A stretch of DNA of 64,000 bases, from positions 124,001-188,000 of the forward strand of contig CAWDTM010000002.1 of assembly GCA_963805305.1 (NCBI GenBank), read 5' to 3'. Of this stretch, positions 49,227-59,842 are shown piece by piece. Both the position numbers and the translations under genes were made by a program. Each line of letters starts with the position of its first letter. Within the stretch, counting starts at the first letter, position 1. This DNA is from CAVXEH01 sp963805305 (GTDB lineage: Bacteria > Chloroflexota > Limnocylindria > QHBO01). The notes under the pieces were generated by a model. The model saw only the letters and a list, made by a program, of their open reading frames with translations. It did no database searches and had not been told where the DNA came from.

Positions 49227-51146
49227 ATGACGCGAGGGCGGGGCCACTGGGGCGGTGCCGAGCCCAACCTCCAGCGACGGCCGGGACGCGGCGGCGAGAC
49301 CCTGCGACGCATCGTCCGCTTCTTCGCGCCCTACCGGGGGCGGCTGGTGGTCATCGCCTTCGCCATCCTCCTCACGGCCGGCATCGGCGTCGTCAATCCC
49401 ATCCTCCTCAAGCTGGTCATCGACAACCTGACCGGACCACGGGACCTGGGGCTGCTCTACCTGGAGACAGGGCTGATGATCGTCCTGCCCATCGTCTCGA
49501 GCCTCATCGGCGTCGGGCAGTCGTACCTGTCCAACTACGTCGGCCAGAGCGTGATGAACGACCTGCGCGTCGCGCTCTACAGCCACCTGCAGTGGATGCC
49601 GCTGCGCTTCTTCACGGAGACGCGCACCGGGGAGATCCAGAGCCGGATCGGCAACGACGTGAACGGTGTGCAGTCCGTCCTCACCGACACCGCAAGCGGG
49701 CTCCTCTCGAACGTCGCCGTGGTGGCGAGCACGGTCGTCGCCATGATCGTCCTGGACTGGCGGCTCACGATCCTGTCGATGGGGATGCTCCCCATCTTCG
49801 CCTTCATCACCTTCCGGGTCGGCAAGGTGCGCCGCCGCCTCTCGACGCTGACCCAGGAGTCGCTCGCCGAGGTGAGCGCCATCACCGAGGAGTCGCTCTC
49901 CGTGTCGGGGATCCTCCTCTCGAAGACGTTCGGGCAGCAGCGCAGCTCGATCGACCGTTTCAGCGCGGAATCGGCACGCCTCTCCGACCTCCAGATCCGC
50001 CAGCAGATGCTCGGCCGCTGGTTCTTCGCCCTCATCGGCACGTTCTTCTCGATCATGCCCGCGCTCGTCTACCTGCTCGCCGGCTCCCTGATCATCGGCG
50101 GCGACACGCACGTGAGCATCGGCACCATCGTGGCCTTCACCACGCTCCAGAGCCGGATCTTCTTCCCGCTAGGGCAGATGCTCAACGTCCAGATCGAGAT
50201 CCAGGGCGCCCTCGCGCTCTTCGACCGCATCTTCGAATACCTCGAGATGCCGCACGAGATCAGCGACGCCCCCGACGCCGTCGCGCTCCAGACGCAGACC
50301 ATGCGCGGAGAGCTGCGCTTCGAGCATGTCGGCTTCCACTATCCGGTGAGCGATGCGCTGCAGGCGTCCCGTGCCGAAGCGGCGCAGGCGGCGGAAGGCC
50401 GGTCTGAGCCGGTCGCGGCCAACCCGTTCGACCTTGCCGATGTCGACTTCACCGCGGAGCCCGGCACGCTCGTCGCGCTCGTGGGTCCTTCCGGTGCCGG
50501 AAAGACGACGACCACCTACCTGATCCCGCGGCTGTATGACGTCGAGGCCGGCGCGGTACGCATCGATGGCATGGATGTGCGCCACCTCAAGCTCGAGTCC
50601 CTCGGGCTGAACATCGGGGTCGTCACCCAGGAGACGTATCTCTTCCACAACACCGTGCTCGAGAACCTGCGCTACGCCAAGCCGGACGCCACCATGGACG
50701 AAGTGGAGAGGGCGGCCCGGGCGGCGGCGATCCACGACCGGATCATGGAGCTGCCCGACGGCTACGACACCGTCGTGGGCGAGCGGGGCTACAAGCTGTC
50801 GGGCGGCGAGAAGCAGCGGGTCGCCATCGCGCGGGTGCTGCTCAAGGATCCGCGGATCCTGATTCTCGACGAGGCGACCTCCGCCCTCGACACGGTCAGC
50901 GAGCGTCTGATCCAGGGGGCCCTGGGCCGCCTCATGGAGGGCCGGACCACGATCGCCATCGCGCACCGGCTGTCGACGATCCTGCGCGCCGACCTGATCC
51001 TCGTCTACGACCGCGGACGGATCGTGGAGCGCGGCACCCACGCCGAGCTCCTGCGCCACGAGGGCCTCTACGCGCGTCTCTACCAGCAGCAGTTCCTGGT
51101 CGCCGAGGCAGCAAGCGCCGAGATCGAGGCCGGCATCGGGCTCTGA
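49227..51146 (+). CDS. ABC exporter half-transporter (membrane domain fused to ATPase)
   Basis: 639 residues. Six membrane helices in the first about 330 residues (LVVIAFAILLTAGIGVV; GLMIVLPIVSSLIGVG; FFALIGTFFSIMPALVYLL), then the nucleotide-binding domain with Walker A GPSGAGKTTT (about 418-427), signature LSGGEKQR (about 523), Walker B ILILDEATSALD and the H-loop AHRLST. A 35-residue insertion rich in Ala/Glu follows the HYPV strand. It probably works as a homodimer exporting lipids or drugs. It lies directly after a PIG-L deacetylase. Confidence 0.92.
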   Translation: MTRGRGHWGGAEPNLQRRPGRGGETLRRIVRFFAPYRGRLVVIAFAILLTAGIGVVNPILLKLVIDNLTGPRDLGLLYLETGLMIVLPIVSSLIGVGQSYLSNYVGQSVMNDLRVALYSHLQWMPLRFFTETRTGEIQSRIGNDVNGVQSVLTDTASGLLSNVAVVASTVVAMIVLDWRLTILSMGMLPIFAFITFRVGKVRRRLSTLTQESLAEVSAITEESLSVSGILLSKTFGQQRSSIDRFSAESARLSDLQIRQQMLGRWFFALIGTFFSIMPALVYLLAGSLIIGGDTHVSIGTIVAFTTLQSRIFFPLGQMLNVQIEIQGALALFDRIFEYLEMPHEISDAPDAVALQTQTMRGELRFEHVGFHYPVSDALQASRAEAAQAAEGRSEPVAANPFDLADVDFTAEPGTLVALVGPSGAGKTTTTYLIPRLYDVEAGAVRIDGMDVRHLKLESLGLNIGVVTQETYLFHNTVLENLRYAKPDATMDEVERAARAAAIHDRIMELPDGYDTVVGERGYKLSGGEKQRVAIARVLLKDPRILILDEATSALDTVSERLIQGALGRLMEGRTTIAIAHRLSTILRADLILVYDRGRIVERGTHAELLRHEGLYARLYQQQFLVAEAASAEIEAGIGL

Positions 51147-51203
51147 CGACACACCCCGACCAGCCGGATTCAACGTTTCGCGCGGCCCGCGCGTCGAAGG
51201 AGC

Positions 51204-51752
51204 GTGGAGATCACCAGAGGGCTGTTCCACTCGGTGACCGGCACGGGCGAGATCACCCGTGAGGCTGACCATGCCATGGTCGCCGAGCTGCACGAGCAAC
51301 GCGGTTCGGAGCTGTACGGCTTCGCCCGCCGCCTGGGCCTGAGCCCTGACGAGGCCGGCGACGCGGCGCAGGAGGCGCTCCTTCGCCTATGGGTCGCCAT
51401 CGACGACGGGCAGCAGATCGGGCAGCCCGACGCCTGGGTCTTCCGCACCCTGTACCGGCTGTGCATGGACGCGCACCGATGGCGGCGCCGCGTTCGGGCC
51501 CTCGCGGAGCGGCTGGGGCCGCCGCAGCCGGCACCATCCGCCGACCGGTCGGAGGCCATCGCGGTCTGGGATGCGGTCGAGTCGCTTCCCGAGCGTCAGC
51601 GCGCAGCCGTCTACCTGCGCTACCGCGCCGATCTGCCCTTTGACGAGATCGGCAACATCCTGGGCATCGCCGCGCCATCGGCGCGGAGTCACGTCAGCCG
51701 CGCGCTCGACACCCTGCGGGCGCGCCTCAGCGATCCGGAGGTGACCCTATGA
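51204..51752 (+). CDS. ECF-type sigma factor
   Basis: 182 residues from GTG 51204; the true start is uncertain because AAGGAG (51196-51201) is too close and ATG 51276 is another option. Region 2: GSELYGFARRLGLSPDEAGDAAQEALLRLW, split here by a loop, then PDAWVFRTLYRLCMDAHR; region 4: VESLPERQRAAVYLRYRADLP followed by a helix-turn-helix. Overlaps the next gene by 4 bp. Confidence 0.8.
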   Translation: MEITRGLFHSVTGTGEITREADHAMVAELHEQRGSELYGFARRLGLSPDEAGDAAQEALLRLWVAIDDGQQIGQPDAWVFRTLYRLCMDAHRWRRRVRALAERLGPPQPAPSADRSEAIAVWDAVESLPERQRAAVYLRYRADLPFDEIGNILGIAAPSARSHVSRALDTLRARLSDPEVTL

Positions 51753-52456
51753 GCGGAGATCGCGTGGAGCGGGTGCTCCGCGAGCGCGGCCCGCGCGAGC
51801 TCGAGGGCTCGATCCCGCCCCTGCCGGCCCGGGTGGAGGAGGCGCGGTCCCACCTGCGCACGATCGATCGGCGACGCAGCCTCCGGTCGCTCTTCGGGGG
51901 CGGCCTGGGAACGCTCGCCGTCGCCGCGGCAGCGGTCACCGTCGCGATCGCCGTCACCGGACCGTCGGGATCAACGCCATCGGGTGCCGGCGACCTTCCG
52001 GGCCACGGGTCGCCGTCGGCGCCCACCGCGCCCGTCGTCGCCTGCGGCCCGGGCGAGCTGCACGCCACAGCGGCGCCCTGGGGCGCGGCGGCGGGCTCGC
52101 GGGGAACGACCGTGACCGTCACCAACGTCAGCGCGGCAACCTGCCTGATCGAGGCTGACCGGCCCGGCGCCCAGATCCGCTCGGCATCGGCGACGGTCGC
52201 CAGCGTAAACGCCCGGCCCGGGAGCGGCAGAGGGCTCCTCGCTCTGGGTCCCTCGGACACCCTCACGACCAGCGTGGTCTGGTCGAACTGGTGCGATGCT
52301 GCTCCATCGGGGAGCCTCTCGCTGCGCCTCGTCCTGGCGGACGGCAGCGAGCTGCCGGTCGGGTCCGATCCATCGGCGCCCGTGGTGCTGGTGCCGCCCT
52401 GCATGGGTGCGGGCCAGCCGAGCTCGCTCTCGACCATCGACTTCCAGGCTCCGTGA
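51749..52456 (+). CDS. Single-pass membrane protein with DUF4232-like outer domain, putative anti-sigma factor
   Basis: 235 residues. A cytoplasmic N-terminus of about 48 basic residues, one helix (GTLAVAAAAVTVAIAVTG), a Ser/Pro linker, and an extracellular beta domain with four cysteines (ACGPGEL, ATCLIEA, NWCDAA, PPCMGA) as in DUF4232. ATG overlaps the sigma stop, so it is the likely membrane regulator of that sigma factor; no zinc anti-sigma motif is visible. Confidence 0.75.
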   Translation: MSGDRVERVLRERGPRELEGSIPPLPARVEEARSHLRTIDRRRSLRSLFGGGLGTLAVAAAAVTVAIAVTGPSGSTPSGAGDLPGHGSPSAPTAPVVACGPGELHATAAPWGAAAGSRGTTVTVTNVSAATCLIEADRPGAQIRSASATVASVNARPGSGRGLLALGPSDTLTTSVVWSNWCDAAPSGSLSLRLVLADGSELPVGSDPSAPVVLVPPCMGAGQPSSLSTIDFQAP

Positions 52457-52493
52457 CCGCTCGCACGGCGCCAGCCGTGCGACACTGGGCGGC

Positions 52494-54572
<2,079 letters not shown>

Positions 54573-54588
54573 TACGGCCGCATCCCGT

Positions 54589-54756
54589 TCAGAACGGGTT
54601 GATCCGGCCGTTGTCCCGAAGCTTCTCGTAGTCGGCGTCCATGTGCCGCTCCGGATCGTGCTTCGTCGTGTTCAGCCGCCGGTCCAGCGCCGCGGTGTCG
54701 CGCCACCAGCGCAGGATCCCGATCCAGGCGCGACGCAGGACATGGTGCCTTCGCAT
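54589..54756 (-). CDS. Small basic protein downstream of yjbQ
   Basis: 55 residues. N-terminal Arg/Trp-rich helix (RRHHVLRRAWIGILRWWRD), then a charged half ending DADYEKLRDNGRINPF. ATG 54756 has GGAGGGAG just upstream, and that site overlaps the yjbQ stop, so the two are coupled. The stop codon sits in the palindrome CCCGTTCAGAACGGG, which may act as a terminator. Not recognised. Confidence 0.6.
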   Translation of the reverse strand: MRRHHVLRRAWIGILRWWRDTAALDRRLNTTKHDPERHMDADYEKLRDNGRINPF

Positions 54757-54765
54757 GCTCCCTCC

Positions 54766-55179
54766 TCAGCCCCCCACGAACGAGAGGCGCACGGTTCGCG
54801 ATGGGTTATCGACATTCGTGTCCACGAGTGCGACCGATTGCCAGGTCCCAAGTCCCAGCCGGCCACCAAGGACCGGCAGGCTGATCGATGGCGCGACCAG
54901 GAGCGGCAGGACGTGGTCGGCGCCGTGGCCGCGATGGCCGTGCCGATGTCGCCAACGGTCGTCGCGCGGCAGGAGCGCCCCCAGCGCTTCGAGCAGGTCG
55001 TCGTCGCTCGCCGCGCCCAGCTCCATGACCACGACGCCGGCCGTCGCGTGCGGGACGAAGACGTTCAGCAGCCCATCCGCCTCGCCCACCTCCTCCCGCA
55101 GGAATGTGACGCAGGCGTCGGTCAGATCGACGATCGCGGGACGCTCGCCGGTCTGCACGGTGATCTGGCGGCTGTGCAC
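54766..55179 (-). CDS. yjbQ: YjbQ/UPF0047 family protein
   Basis: 137 residues. Conserved blocks: FVPHATAGVVVMELGA, DDLLEALGALLP, the histidine cluster WRHRHGHRGHGADHVLP and LGLGTWQSVALVD. Family members have weak thiamine-phosphate synthase activity in vitro; the true role is open. GTG 55179 is the start; TAGGCT on the minus strand (55191-55186) ends 6 nt before it. It is divergent from the LytR-type gene. Confidence 0.9.
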   Translation of the reverse strand: MHSRQITVQTGERPAIVDLTDACVTFLREEVGEADGLLNVFVPHATAGVVVMELGAASDDDLLEALGALLPRDDRWRHRHGHRGHGADHVLPLLVAPSISLPVLGGRLGLGTWQSVALVDTNVDNPSRTVRLSFVGG

Positions 55180-55185
55180 GCCACG

Positions 55186-55204
55186 AGCCTAGCACCGCTA
55201 TCAT
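55186..55204. promoter_or_regulatory. Back-to-back leaderless promoters of yjbQ and the LytR-type gene
   Basis: Minus strand TAGGCT (55191-55186) ends 6 nt before the yjbQ GTG; plus strand TATCAT (55199-55204) ends 8 nt before the lytR ATG. The whole divergent gap is 33 bp, too short for two leaders. Confidence 0.6.
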
Positions 55205-55212
55205 GCCGGCTG

Positions 55213-56181
55213 ATGCACGCCACCCGACCATGGCCGATACGGCGTCGCGCCCTGGCAGCTGCTGCGATCACGCTCCTGGCGCTTTCCGCCTGTTCTCAGG
55301 CGGCGACCCCGACGCCGGTGCCGACGCCGGCACTCGCTGCCACGCCGACTCCGGTGCCCACCCCGACTCCGGTGCCCACCCCGACTCCGGTGCCCACGCC
55401 GAACCCGTTCAGCGGCAAGCGCGTCACGCTGCTCATCCTGGGAAGCGACTCGACCCCGAGCCGCGTCGCCCAGGGCCTGGGCAAGCTGACCGACTCGATC
55501 ATCGTCATGAGCGTGTCACCCGACCGCAGCAAGGTGTCGATGATCTCGTTCCCGCGCGACATCGTGGACATCCCCCTCGGGAACGGCCTGACCTGGCGCC
55601 AGAAGATCAACGGGATCCCGTACTTCAAGGGTGAGGCGACCATGAAGGCAGCCCTGGCCGCAACCCTGAAGCAGCCCATCGACTACTACGTCGAGATCAA
55701 CATGGGCGACTTCATGGCCCTGGTGAACGCCATCGGCGGGGTCGACGTCAAGGTTCCCAAGACGATCATCGATCCGTCCATCCACTTCTCGATCCGGGCG
55801 GGGGAGCAGCATCTCAACGGGACGCAGGCGCTGGGGTTCGCGCGAAGCCGGCACACGACGAGCGACTGGGATCGCGCTGCGCGGCAGCAGCTCCTGGTGG
55901 CGGCCATCATCCGCACCATGGTCGACCCGCAGACCCAGATCAACTTCCTTGGCCTTCTCGACTCGTTGAAGTCGATGCAGACGGACCTGCCGCTCGACCG
56001 CTTCGCCGGGCTCTTCGAGCTGGCCCGCGACGCGAAAGGCGCAACGGTCAGCATGAAGGTGCTGGCGCCACCGCAGTTCGCACGCTTCGCCGGGATCGAG
56101 CAGGGGACCGGACGCGGCTACATCGAGGAGCCGAACCTGTCGGCGATCCGCGCCTATGCGGCGTCGGCGATGGGGAACTGA
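55213..56181 (+). CDS. LytR-CpsA-Psr family lipoprotein
   Basis: 322 residues. Signal peptide with Arg-rich start and lipobox LSAC (Cys27), a Thr-Pro-Val-Pro linker (about 31-61), then the LCP domain: LLILGSDS, TDSIIVMSVSPDRSKVSMISFPRDI, KINGIPYF, and GGVDVKVPK with the C-terminal RARH-like FARSRHTTSDWDRAARQQ. LCP enzymes attach anionic glycopolymers to peptidoglycan. A lipid anchor instead of the usual transmembrane helix is less common. Confidence 0.9.
   Translation: MHATRPWPIRRRALAAAAITLLALSACSQAATPTPVPTPALAATPTPVPTPTPVPTPTPVPTPNPFSGKRVTLLILGSDSTPSRVAQGLGKLTDSIIVMSVSPDRSKVSMISFPRDIVDIPLGNGLTWRQKINGIPYFKGEATMKAALAATLKQPIDYYVEINMGDFMALVNAIGGVDVKVPKTIIDPSIHFSIRAGEQHLNGTQALGFARSRHTTSDWDRAARQQLLVAAIIRTMVDPQTQINFLGLLDSLKSMQTDLPLDRFAGLFELARDAKGATVSMKVLAPPQFARFAGIEQGTGRGYIEEPNLSAIRAYAASAMGN
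55345..55398 (+). repeat. Three 18-bp tandem repeats in the LytR linker
   Basis: The unit CCGACTCCGGTGCCCACC occurs three times (the last copy differs at the end), encoding Thr-Pro-Val-Pro repeats. Degenerate copies lie upstream (55311-55330). Copy number may vary between strains and changes only linker length. Confidence 0.85.
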
Positions 56182-56191
56182 GGAGCGAGCC

Positions 56192-56584
56192 TCAGGTCGC
56201 GGCCCGCGTGTGGCGCGTCCCGCAGTGGAAGCAGCTCTCGTCGGCGGCCTGGATGGTCGTCCCGCAGTTCGCGCAGTCGACCGAAAGGTCGCCCTCGCAG
56301 CGCGGGCAGTAGCGCGCGTCCGCGGGGAACTGCAGGTGGTCGACGGGGCAGTAGGGAACGCCCCGCGGCCGTGCCGCAGCGCCGGTCGTCGGAGCGGCAA
56401 TCGGCAGGGCGGAGGTCGCACCGTGGCTCTCGCCGCCAATCCCGACCTGCGACACCCGCAGGTATCCGATCACGAGCCACAGAAGGTACAGGCCCACGAG
56501 CCCGACCAGCAGGTAGGGGAAGATGGTCGCGACTGCAGAACCGGAATCATGCCCGATCCACTCGATGAAGCCCTTGATATCCAT
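56192..56584 (-). CDS. Membrane-anchored zinc-ribbon protein
   Basis: 130 residues. One N-terminal membrane helix (PYLLVGLVGLYLLWLVIGYL, 23-42), a linker, and two zinc ribbons: Cys79 with Cys93/Cys96, and Cys104/Cys107 with Cys118/Cys121 (CANCG; CFHCG). Such double ribbons mediate protein contact. TAGAAT on the minus strand (56600-56595) ends 10 nt before ATG 56584. Role unknown. Confidence 0.75.
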   Translation of the reverse strand: MDIKGFIEWIGHDSGSAVATIFPYLLVGLVGLYLLWLVIGYLRVSQVGIGGESHGATSALPIAAPTTGAAARPRGVPYCPVDHLQFPADARYCPRCEGDLSVDCANCGTTIQAADESCFHCGTRHTRAAT

Positions 56585-56651
56585 GCCGCGGGCGATTCTA
56601 CCGCACCGCGTGGGGGCGCCGGACCGCCCGGCGCTCGCATCGGTCGCGCGC

Positions 56652-56657
56652 TACACT
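56652..56657 (+). promoter_or_regulatory. -10 element of the adenosine deaminase-like gene
   Basis: TACACT, predicting a leader of about 22 nt that ends in GAGGAG very close (1 nt) to the ATG at 56686. Confidence 0.45.
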
Positions 56658-56685
56658 CCCCGAAATCGCACGACCCCCGAGGAGC

Positions 56686-57753
56686 ATGCCCCGACCGAGA
56701 CTTGACCGTCGCCAGCCGCTGACCGAGCTGCACGTCCATCTGGGCGCGGCGGTCACGCCGGCCGTCATGTGGGGCATTGCCCACGCCCAGGGAATCCGAC
56801 TCCCCACCAAGGACTACTGGGCCTTCCGCGACCTGATCACCGCGCGCCGCCGCCGCTCGTTTCAGGCCTACCTCGACCTGTTCCACTGGACGGAGCTCAT
56901 CCAGTCCAGCCCAACCGCCGTGGAGCGCAGCGTCTACGAGGTGATCGGTGGGGCGTACCGCAAGAACAACATCACCCGGCTGGAGCTGCGCTTCAACCCG
57001 ATGAAGCGCAACCGGGGCGGCGAGCAGGACCTCGACCACATCATCGCGGCCGCCGTCCGGGGCATGGACCGCGCCGTCCTCGAGTATCCGCAGGTTCGCG
57101 CCGGGCTCATCTTCTGCCTGGACCGTGCCTTCTCCCGCGAGCTCAACGAGATCATCGCCGCCAAGGCGATCGCGTGGCGCGACCGGGGGGTGGTGGCGGT
57201 CGACATTGCCGGGCCGGTCGTGCCGGGGTTCCGCTTCGGCGACTACCGCGAGGTCTTCGCCGAATGCCGTCGCGTCGGACTGGGCGTCACGGTGCACGCC
57301 GGCGAGACGGGCGGTGCTGACGAGGTGCGGGAAGCGGTCGAGGCGCTCAACCCCGAGCGAATCGGCCACGGTGTCCGCAGCGCGGACGACCCGTCGGTGA
57401 TGGCCCTGCTCCGCGAGCGTGGCGTGGTCCTGGAGGTGTGCCCGTCGTCGAACCTGAACACCCGGGTCGTAAAGGACGAGACCGAGATGCGGCACATCCT
57501 GAGACGCCTGGAGGAGCATCGCGTTCCGTTCGCGCTCTCGACGGACGGGCCCGAGATGCTCGGCTCCTACCTGCGCGACGAGATAGCCCTCGTCCTGCGC
57601 CACGAGATGCTCTCCTTCGAGGAGGTGCAGGCCGCGGTCGAGACCGCCGACCGCGCCACCTTCCTGGATCCCCCACCCCCGGTGAGCGGCCGCCGGCCGC
57701 GCTCGACGCGTGCGGGCGGCGATGCGGCGATCCCCCTCGAAATCGAGGTCTAG
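56686..57753 (+). CDS. add: Adenosine deaminase-like amidohydrolase
   Basis: 355 residues, TIM-barrel metal hydrolase. Zinc ligands His16 and His18 (ELHVHLG), HAGE with the catalytic Glu, RIGHG, CPSSNLNT and STDGPEM (the metal Asp). The class normally deaminates adenosine or deoxyadenosine; the last motif is TDGP rather than TDDP, so a related purine such as adenine or a modified nucleoside is possible. The C-terminal 35 residues are low-complexity. It links to the apt fragment, deoC and the nucleoside-type ABC importer. Confidence 0.82.
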   Translation: MPRPRLDRRQPLTELHVHLGAAVTPAVMWGIAHAQGIRLPTKDYWAFRDLITARRRRSFQAYLDLFHWTELIQSSPTAVERSVYEVIGGAYRKNNITRLELRFNPMKRNRGGEQDLDHIIAAAVRGMDRAVLEYPQVRAGLIFCLDRAFSRELNEIIAAKAIAWRDRGVVAVDIAGPVVPGFRFGDYREVFAECRRVGLGVTVHAGETGGADEVREAVEALNPERIGHGVRSADDPSVMALLRERGVVLEVCPSSNLNTRVVKDETEMRHILRRLEEHRVPFALSTDGPEMLGSYLRDEIALVLRHEMLSFEEVQAAVETADRATFLDPPPPVSGRRPRSTRAGGDAAIPLEIEV

Positions 57754-57771
57754 CCTGCTAGACTCCCGGCC

Positions 57772-58638
57772 GTGTCATCCATCTGGCGACCGGTCCGCGA
57801 GCGCAATCCAGCCCGGAGCCTGATGGTCGTCGTCGCCCATCCGGGCGACGAGGCGTTCGGCTTCGGTGGCGCCATCGCGCGTGCTGCGAGCGAGGGCGCG
57901 TACGTGGTGGTCGTGTGCGTGACCCGGGGGTACTTCGACCCGCGGCTCGCGCGCAAGTCGCCCGCCCCGGGAGGCAAGAACCGCGATCCGAAGACCGATG
58001 CGGTGGTGTGGCGCAATGTCGACACCGTCCGCGAGGACGAGCTCCGCCGATCCGTCTCTCTGCTCGGGGTGCGCGTCGTCCGTGTCCTCGACTACGCAGA
58101 GGGCCGCCTTCCGTCGGTGGACTTCGACGAGCTCGTGAGCCGTATCGTCGAGCCAATCCGGATGCATCGCCCGGAAGTCATCCTCTCCTTCGGCGCCGAC
58201 GGGGTTACCGGCGATCCCGATCACGCGGTGGTCGCGCGGGCCGTCTCGGCAGCCTTCGACGCGGCTGGGCAGCCGTTGGTCTACGAGGATGACCTGGAGG
58301 AGGACCAGGTGGCCTGGCGCGCTGCCAAGCTCTACGAGCTCGTGGTGCCCGCCAGCCGGCTCTCCGCCAGCCCCATCCCGCCTCCGGCCGGGTACGGGTC
58401 GCCGGACGGGCGGGAGACCGTGACCATCGAGCTCGGGGAGCTGGCACAGCTCAAGCTGGCCGCCATCGGTCGCCACGTCTCGCAGACCGGATCGTCGGGA
58501 CCGTTCCACGACTGGCCGGCACCCGAGCGCGACGCCTTCCTGGCCCGGGAGTCGTACCGATTGGCCAAGAGCAACCTGCCGGTGCCGGCGGGTGCGCCGC
58601 CGGTGGCCGAGACGGATCTCTTCGACGGCCTGCCCTGA
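57772..58638 (+). CDS. PIG-L family deacetylase
   Basis: 288 residues. HPGDEAFGFGG replaces the usual HPDD with HPGD, and the later motif is TGDPDHAVVARA (the zinc His kept). The middle carries RVLDYAEGRLPSVDF. The loss of the first Asp, the usual general base, may alter activity. GTG 57772 follows TAGACT (57759-57764) by 7 nt without a Shine-Dalgarno. Substrate unknown; the second PIG-L of the window. Confidence 0.82.
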   Translation: MSSIWRPVRERNPARSLMVVVAHPGDEAFGFGGAIARAASEGAYVVVVCVTRGYFDPRLARKSPAPGGKNRDPKTDAVVWRNVDTVREDELRRSVSLLGVRVVRVLDYAEGRLPSVDFDELVSRIVEPIRMHRPEVILSFGADGVTGDPDHAVVARAVSAAFDAAGQPLVYEDDLEEDQVAWRAAKLYELVVPASRLSASPIPPPAGYGSPDGRETVTIELGELAQLKLAAIGRHVSQTGSSGPFHDWPAPERDAFLARESYRLAKSNLPVPAGAPPVAETDLFDGLP

Positions 58639-58643
58639 TCCAC

Positions 58644-58665
58644 TGATACAACATCGGTCGTATCA
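58644..58665. promoter_or_regulatory. Candidate operator upstream of mrp
   Basis: TGATAC (58644-58649) and GTATCA (58660-58665) are perfect inverted arms with a 10-bp centre; extending inward gives AC...GT with one mismatch. TACAAC (58647-58652) inside could be a -10, and TACCCT (58685-58690) is another. The form resembles dimeric repressor sites such as those of Rrf2-type Fe-S or cysteine regulators; no regulator gene is adjacent. Confidence 0.45.
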
Positions 58666-58747
58666 CGCGACCCCGGCGCTCTGCTACCCTCGGGCTGCCC
58701 ACCTGAGCACGACCCGTTGACCGGAAAGGACCTCCGAGAGCCACCCC

Positions 58748-59833
58748 ATGCCTGATCAGCTGACGAACGAGAACATCATGACCGCCCTCGGGCGGGTCAA
58801 GGACCCGGAGATCGGACGTGACCTCGTCTCCCTGGGTATGGTCAAGACGGTTGACATCAACGGCGCCGATGTCGCCCTCACCGTGGAGCTCACGACGCCC
58901 GCCTGCCCGCTGAAGGCCACGATCGAGGACGAGATCGTCACCAGCCTGCAGGCGCTGGGCGCGGAGCGTGTCTCCGTCGAATGGGCGAGCAACGTGAAGC
59001 GCTCGTTCGGGGGTCCCGCGGCAGACCTCATCCCGGGCGTGAAGAACACGATCGCGGTGGCGTCCGGCAAGGGCGGCGTGGGCAAGACCACGGTGGCGGT
59101 GAACCTGGCCGTCGCGCTCGCGCGCGACGGGGCGCGGGTTGGACTCCTGGACGCGGACATCACCGGCCCGAACGTGCCGCTCATGATGGGAACCTCGGGC
59201 GCGCACGTGACCGGGACCGGTGGGCGCGTGAACCCGGTTGCCAGCCATGGCGTGCAGATGATGAGCATCCAGTACTTCCTGACCGGCGACGCCCCGGTGA
59301 TCTGGCGCGGGCCGCTCATCCACTCGGCCATCCAGCAGTTCCTGCGGGACGTCGAGTGGGGCGAGCTGGACTACCTCGTGGTCGACCTGCCCCCGGGCAC
59401 CGGGGATGCGGCGCTCTCCCTCAGCCAGCTCATTCCGCTGACCGGCGCGGTCGTGGTGACGACCCCCCAGGAGGTCTCGCTGGCGGATGCGCGCAAGGCG
59501 ATCGCCATGTTCGACAAGGTGAACGTCAGGACGCTGGGCGTCGTCGAGAACATGAGCGGCTTCATCTGCCCGGACTGCGGCAGTGAGCACGACATCTTCG
59601 GTTCCGGCGGCGGCGAGAAGATGGCCCGCGAGCTGGAGCTCGACGTCCTGGGGCGGATCCCGCTCGAGCCCGGGGTGCGGACCGGGGGCGACGCCGGGGT
59701 GCCCATCACCTCTGCGCAGCATCCGGACGCCGATGACTCGCGCGCCGGCGCCGCCCTGCGGGAGCTGGCCCGCACCGTGGCCGGCCGTGTGAGCGTCCTG
59801 GCCGCGCCGTTTGCCATGGCCGGTGCCGACTGA
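58748..59833 (+). CDS. Mrp/NBP35-type iron-sulfur cluster carrier ATPase
   Basis: 361 residues. N-terminal MIP18/DUF59 domain (about 5-80, with DPEIGRDLVSLGMV and TTPACPLK), then the P-loop ASGKGGVGKTT (105-115), GLLDADITGPN, DLPPGTGD, and Cys274-x-x-Cys277 (CPDC) that binds a bridging Fe-S cluster in the dimer. It delivers Fe-S clusters to apoproteins. A palindrome 80-100 bp upstream may control it. Confidence 0.93.
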   Translation: MPDQLTNENIMTALGRVKDPEIGRDLVSLGMVKTVDINGADVALTVELTTPACPLKATIEDEIVTSLQALGAERVSVEWASNVKRSFGGPAADLIPGVKNTIAVASGKGGVGKTTVAVNLAVALARDGARVGLLDADITGPNVPLMMGTSGAHVTGTGGRVNPVASHGVQMMSIQYFLTGDAPVIWRGPLIHSAIQQFLRDVEWGELDYLVVDLPPGTGDAALSLSQLIPLTGAVVVTTPQEVSLADARKAIAMFDKVNVRTLGVVENMSGFICPDCGSEHDIFGSGGGEKMARELELDVLGRIPLEPGVRTGGDAGVPITSAQHPDADDSRAGAALRELARTVAGRVSVLAAPFAMAGAD

Positions 59834-59842
59834 CCGACCCCC

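Noticed and set aside
55345..55398. CRISPR-like or mobile repeat
   Set aside because: Tandem 18-bp copies without spacers, in frame with a Thr-Pro-Val-Pro linker.
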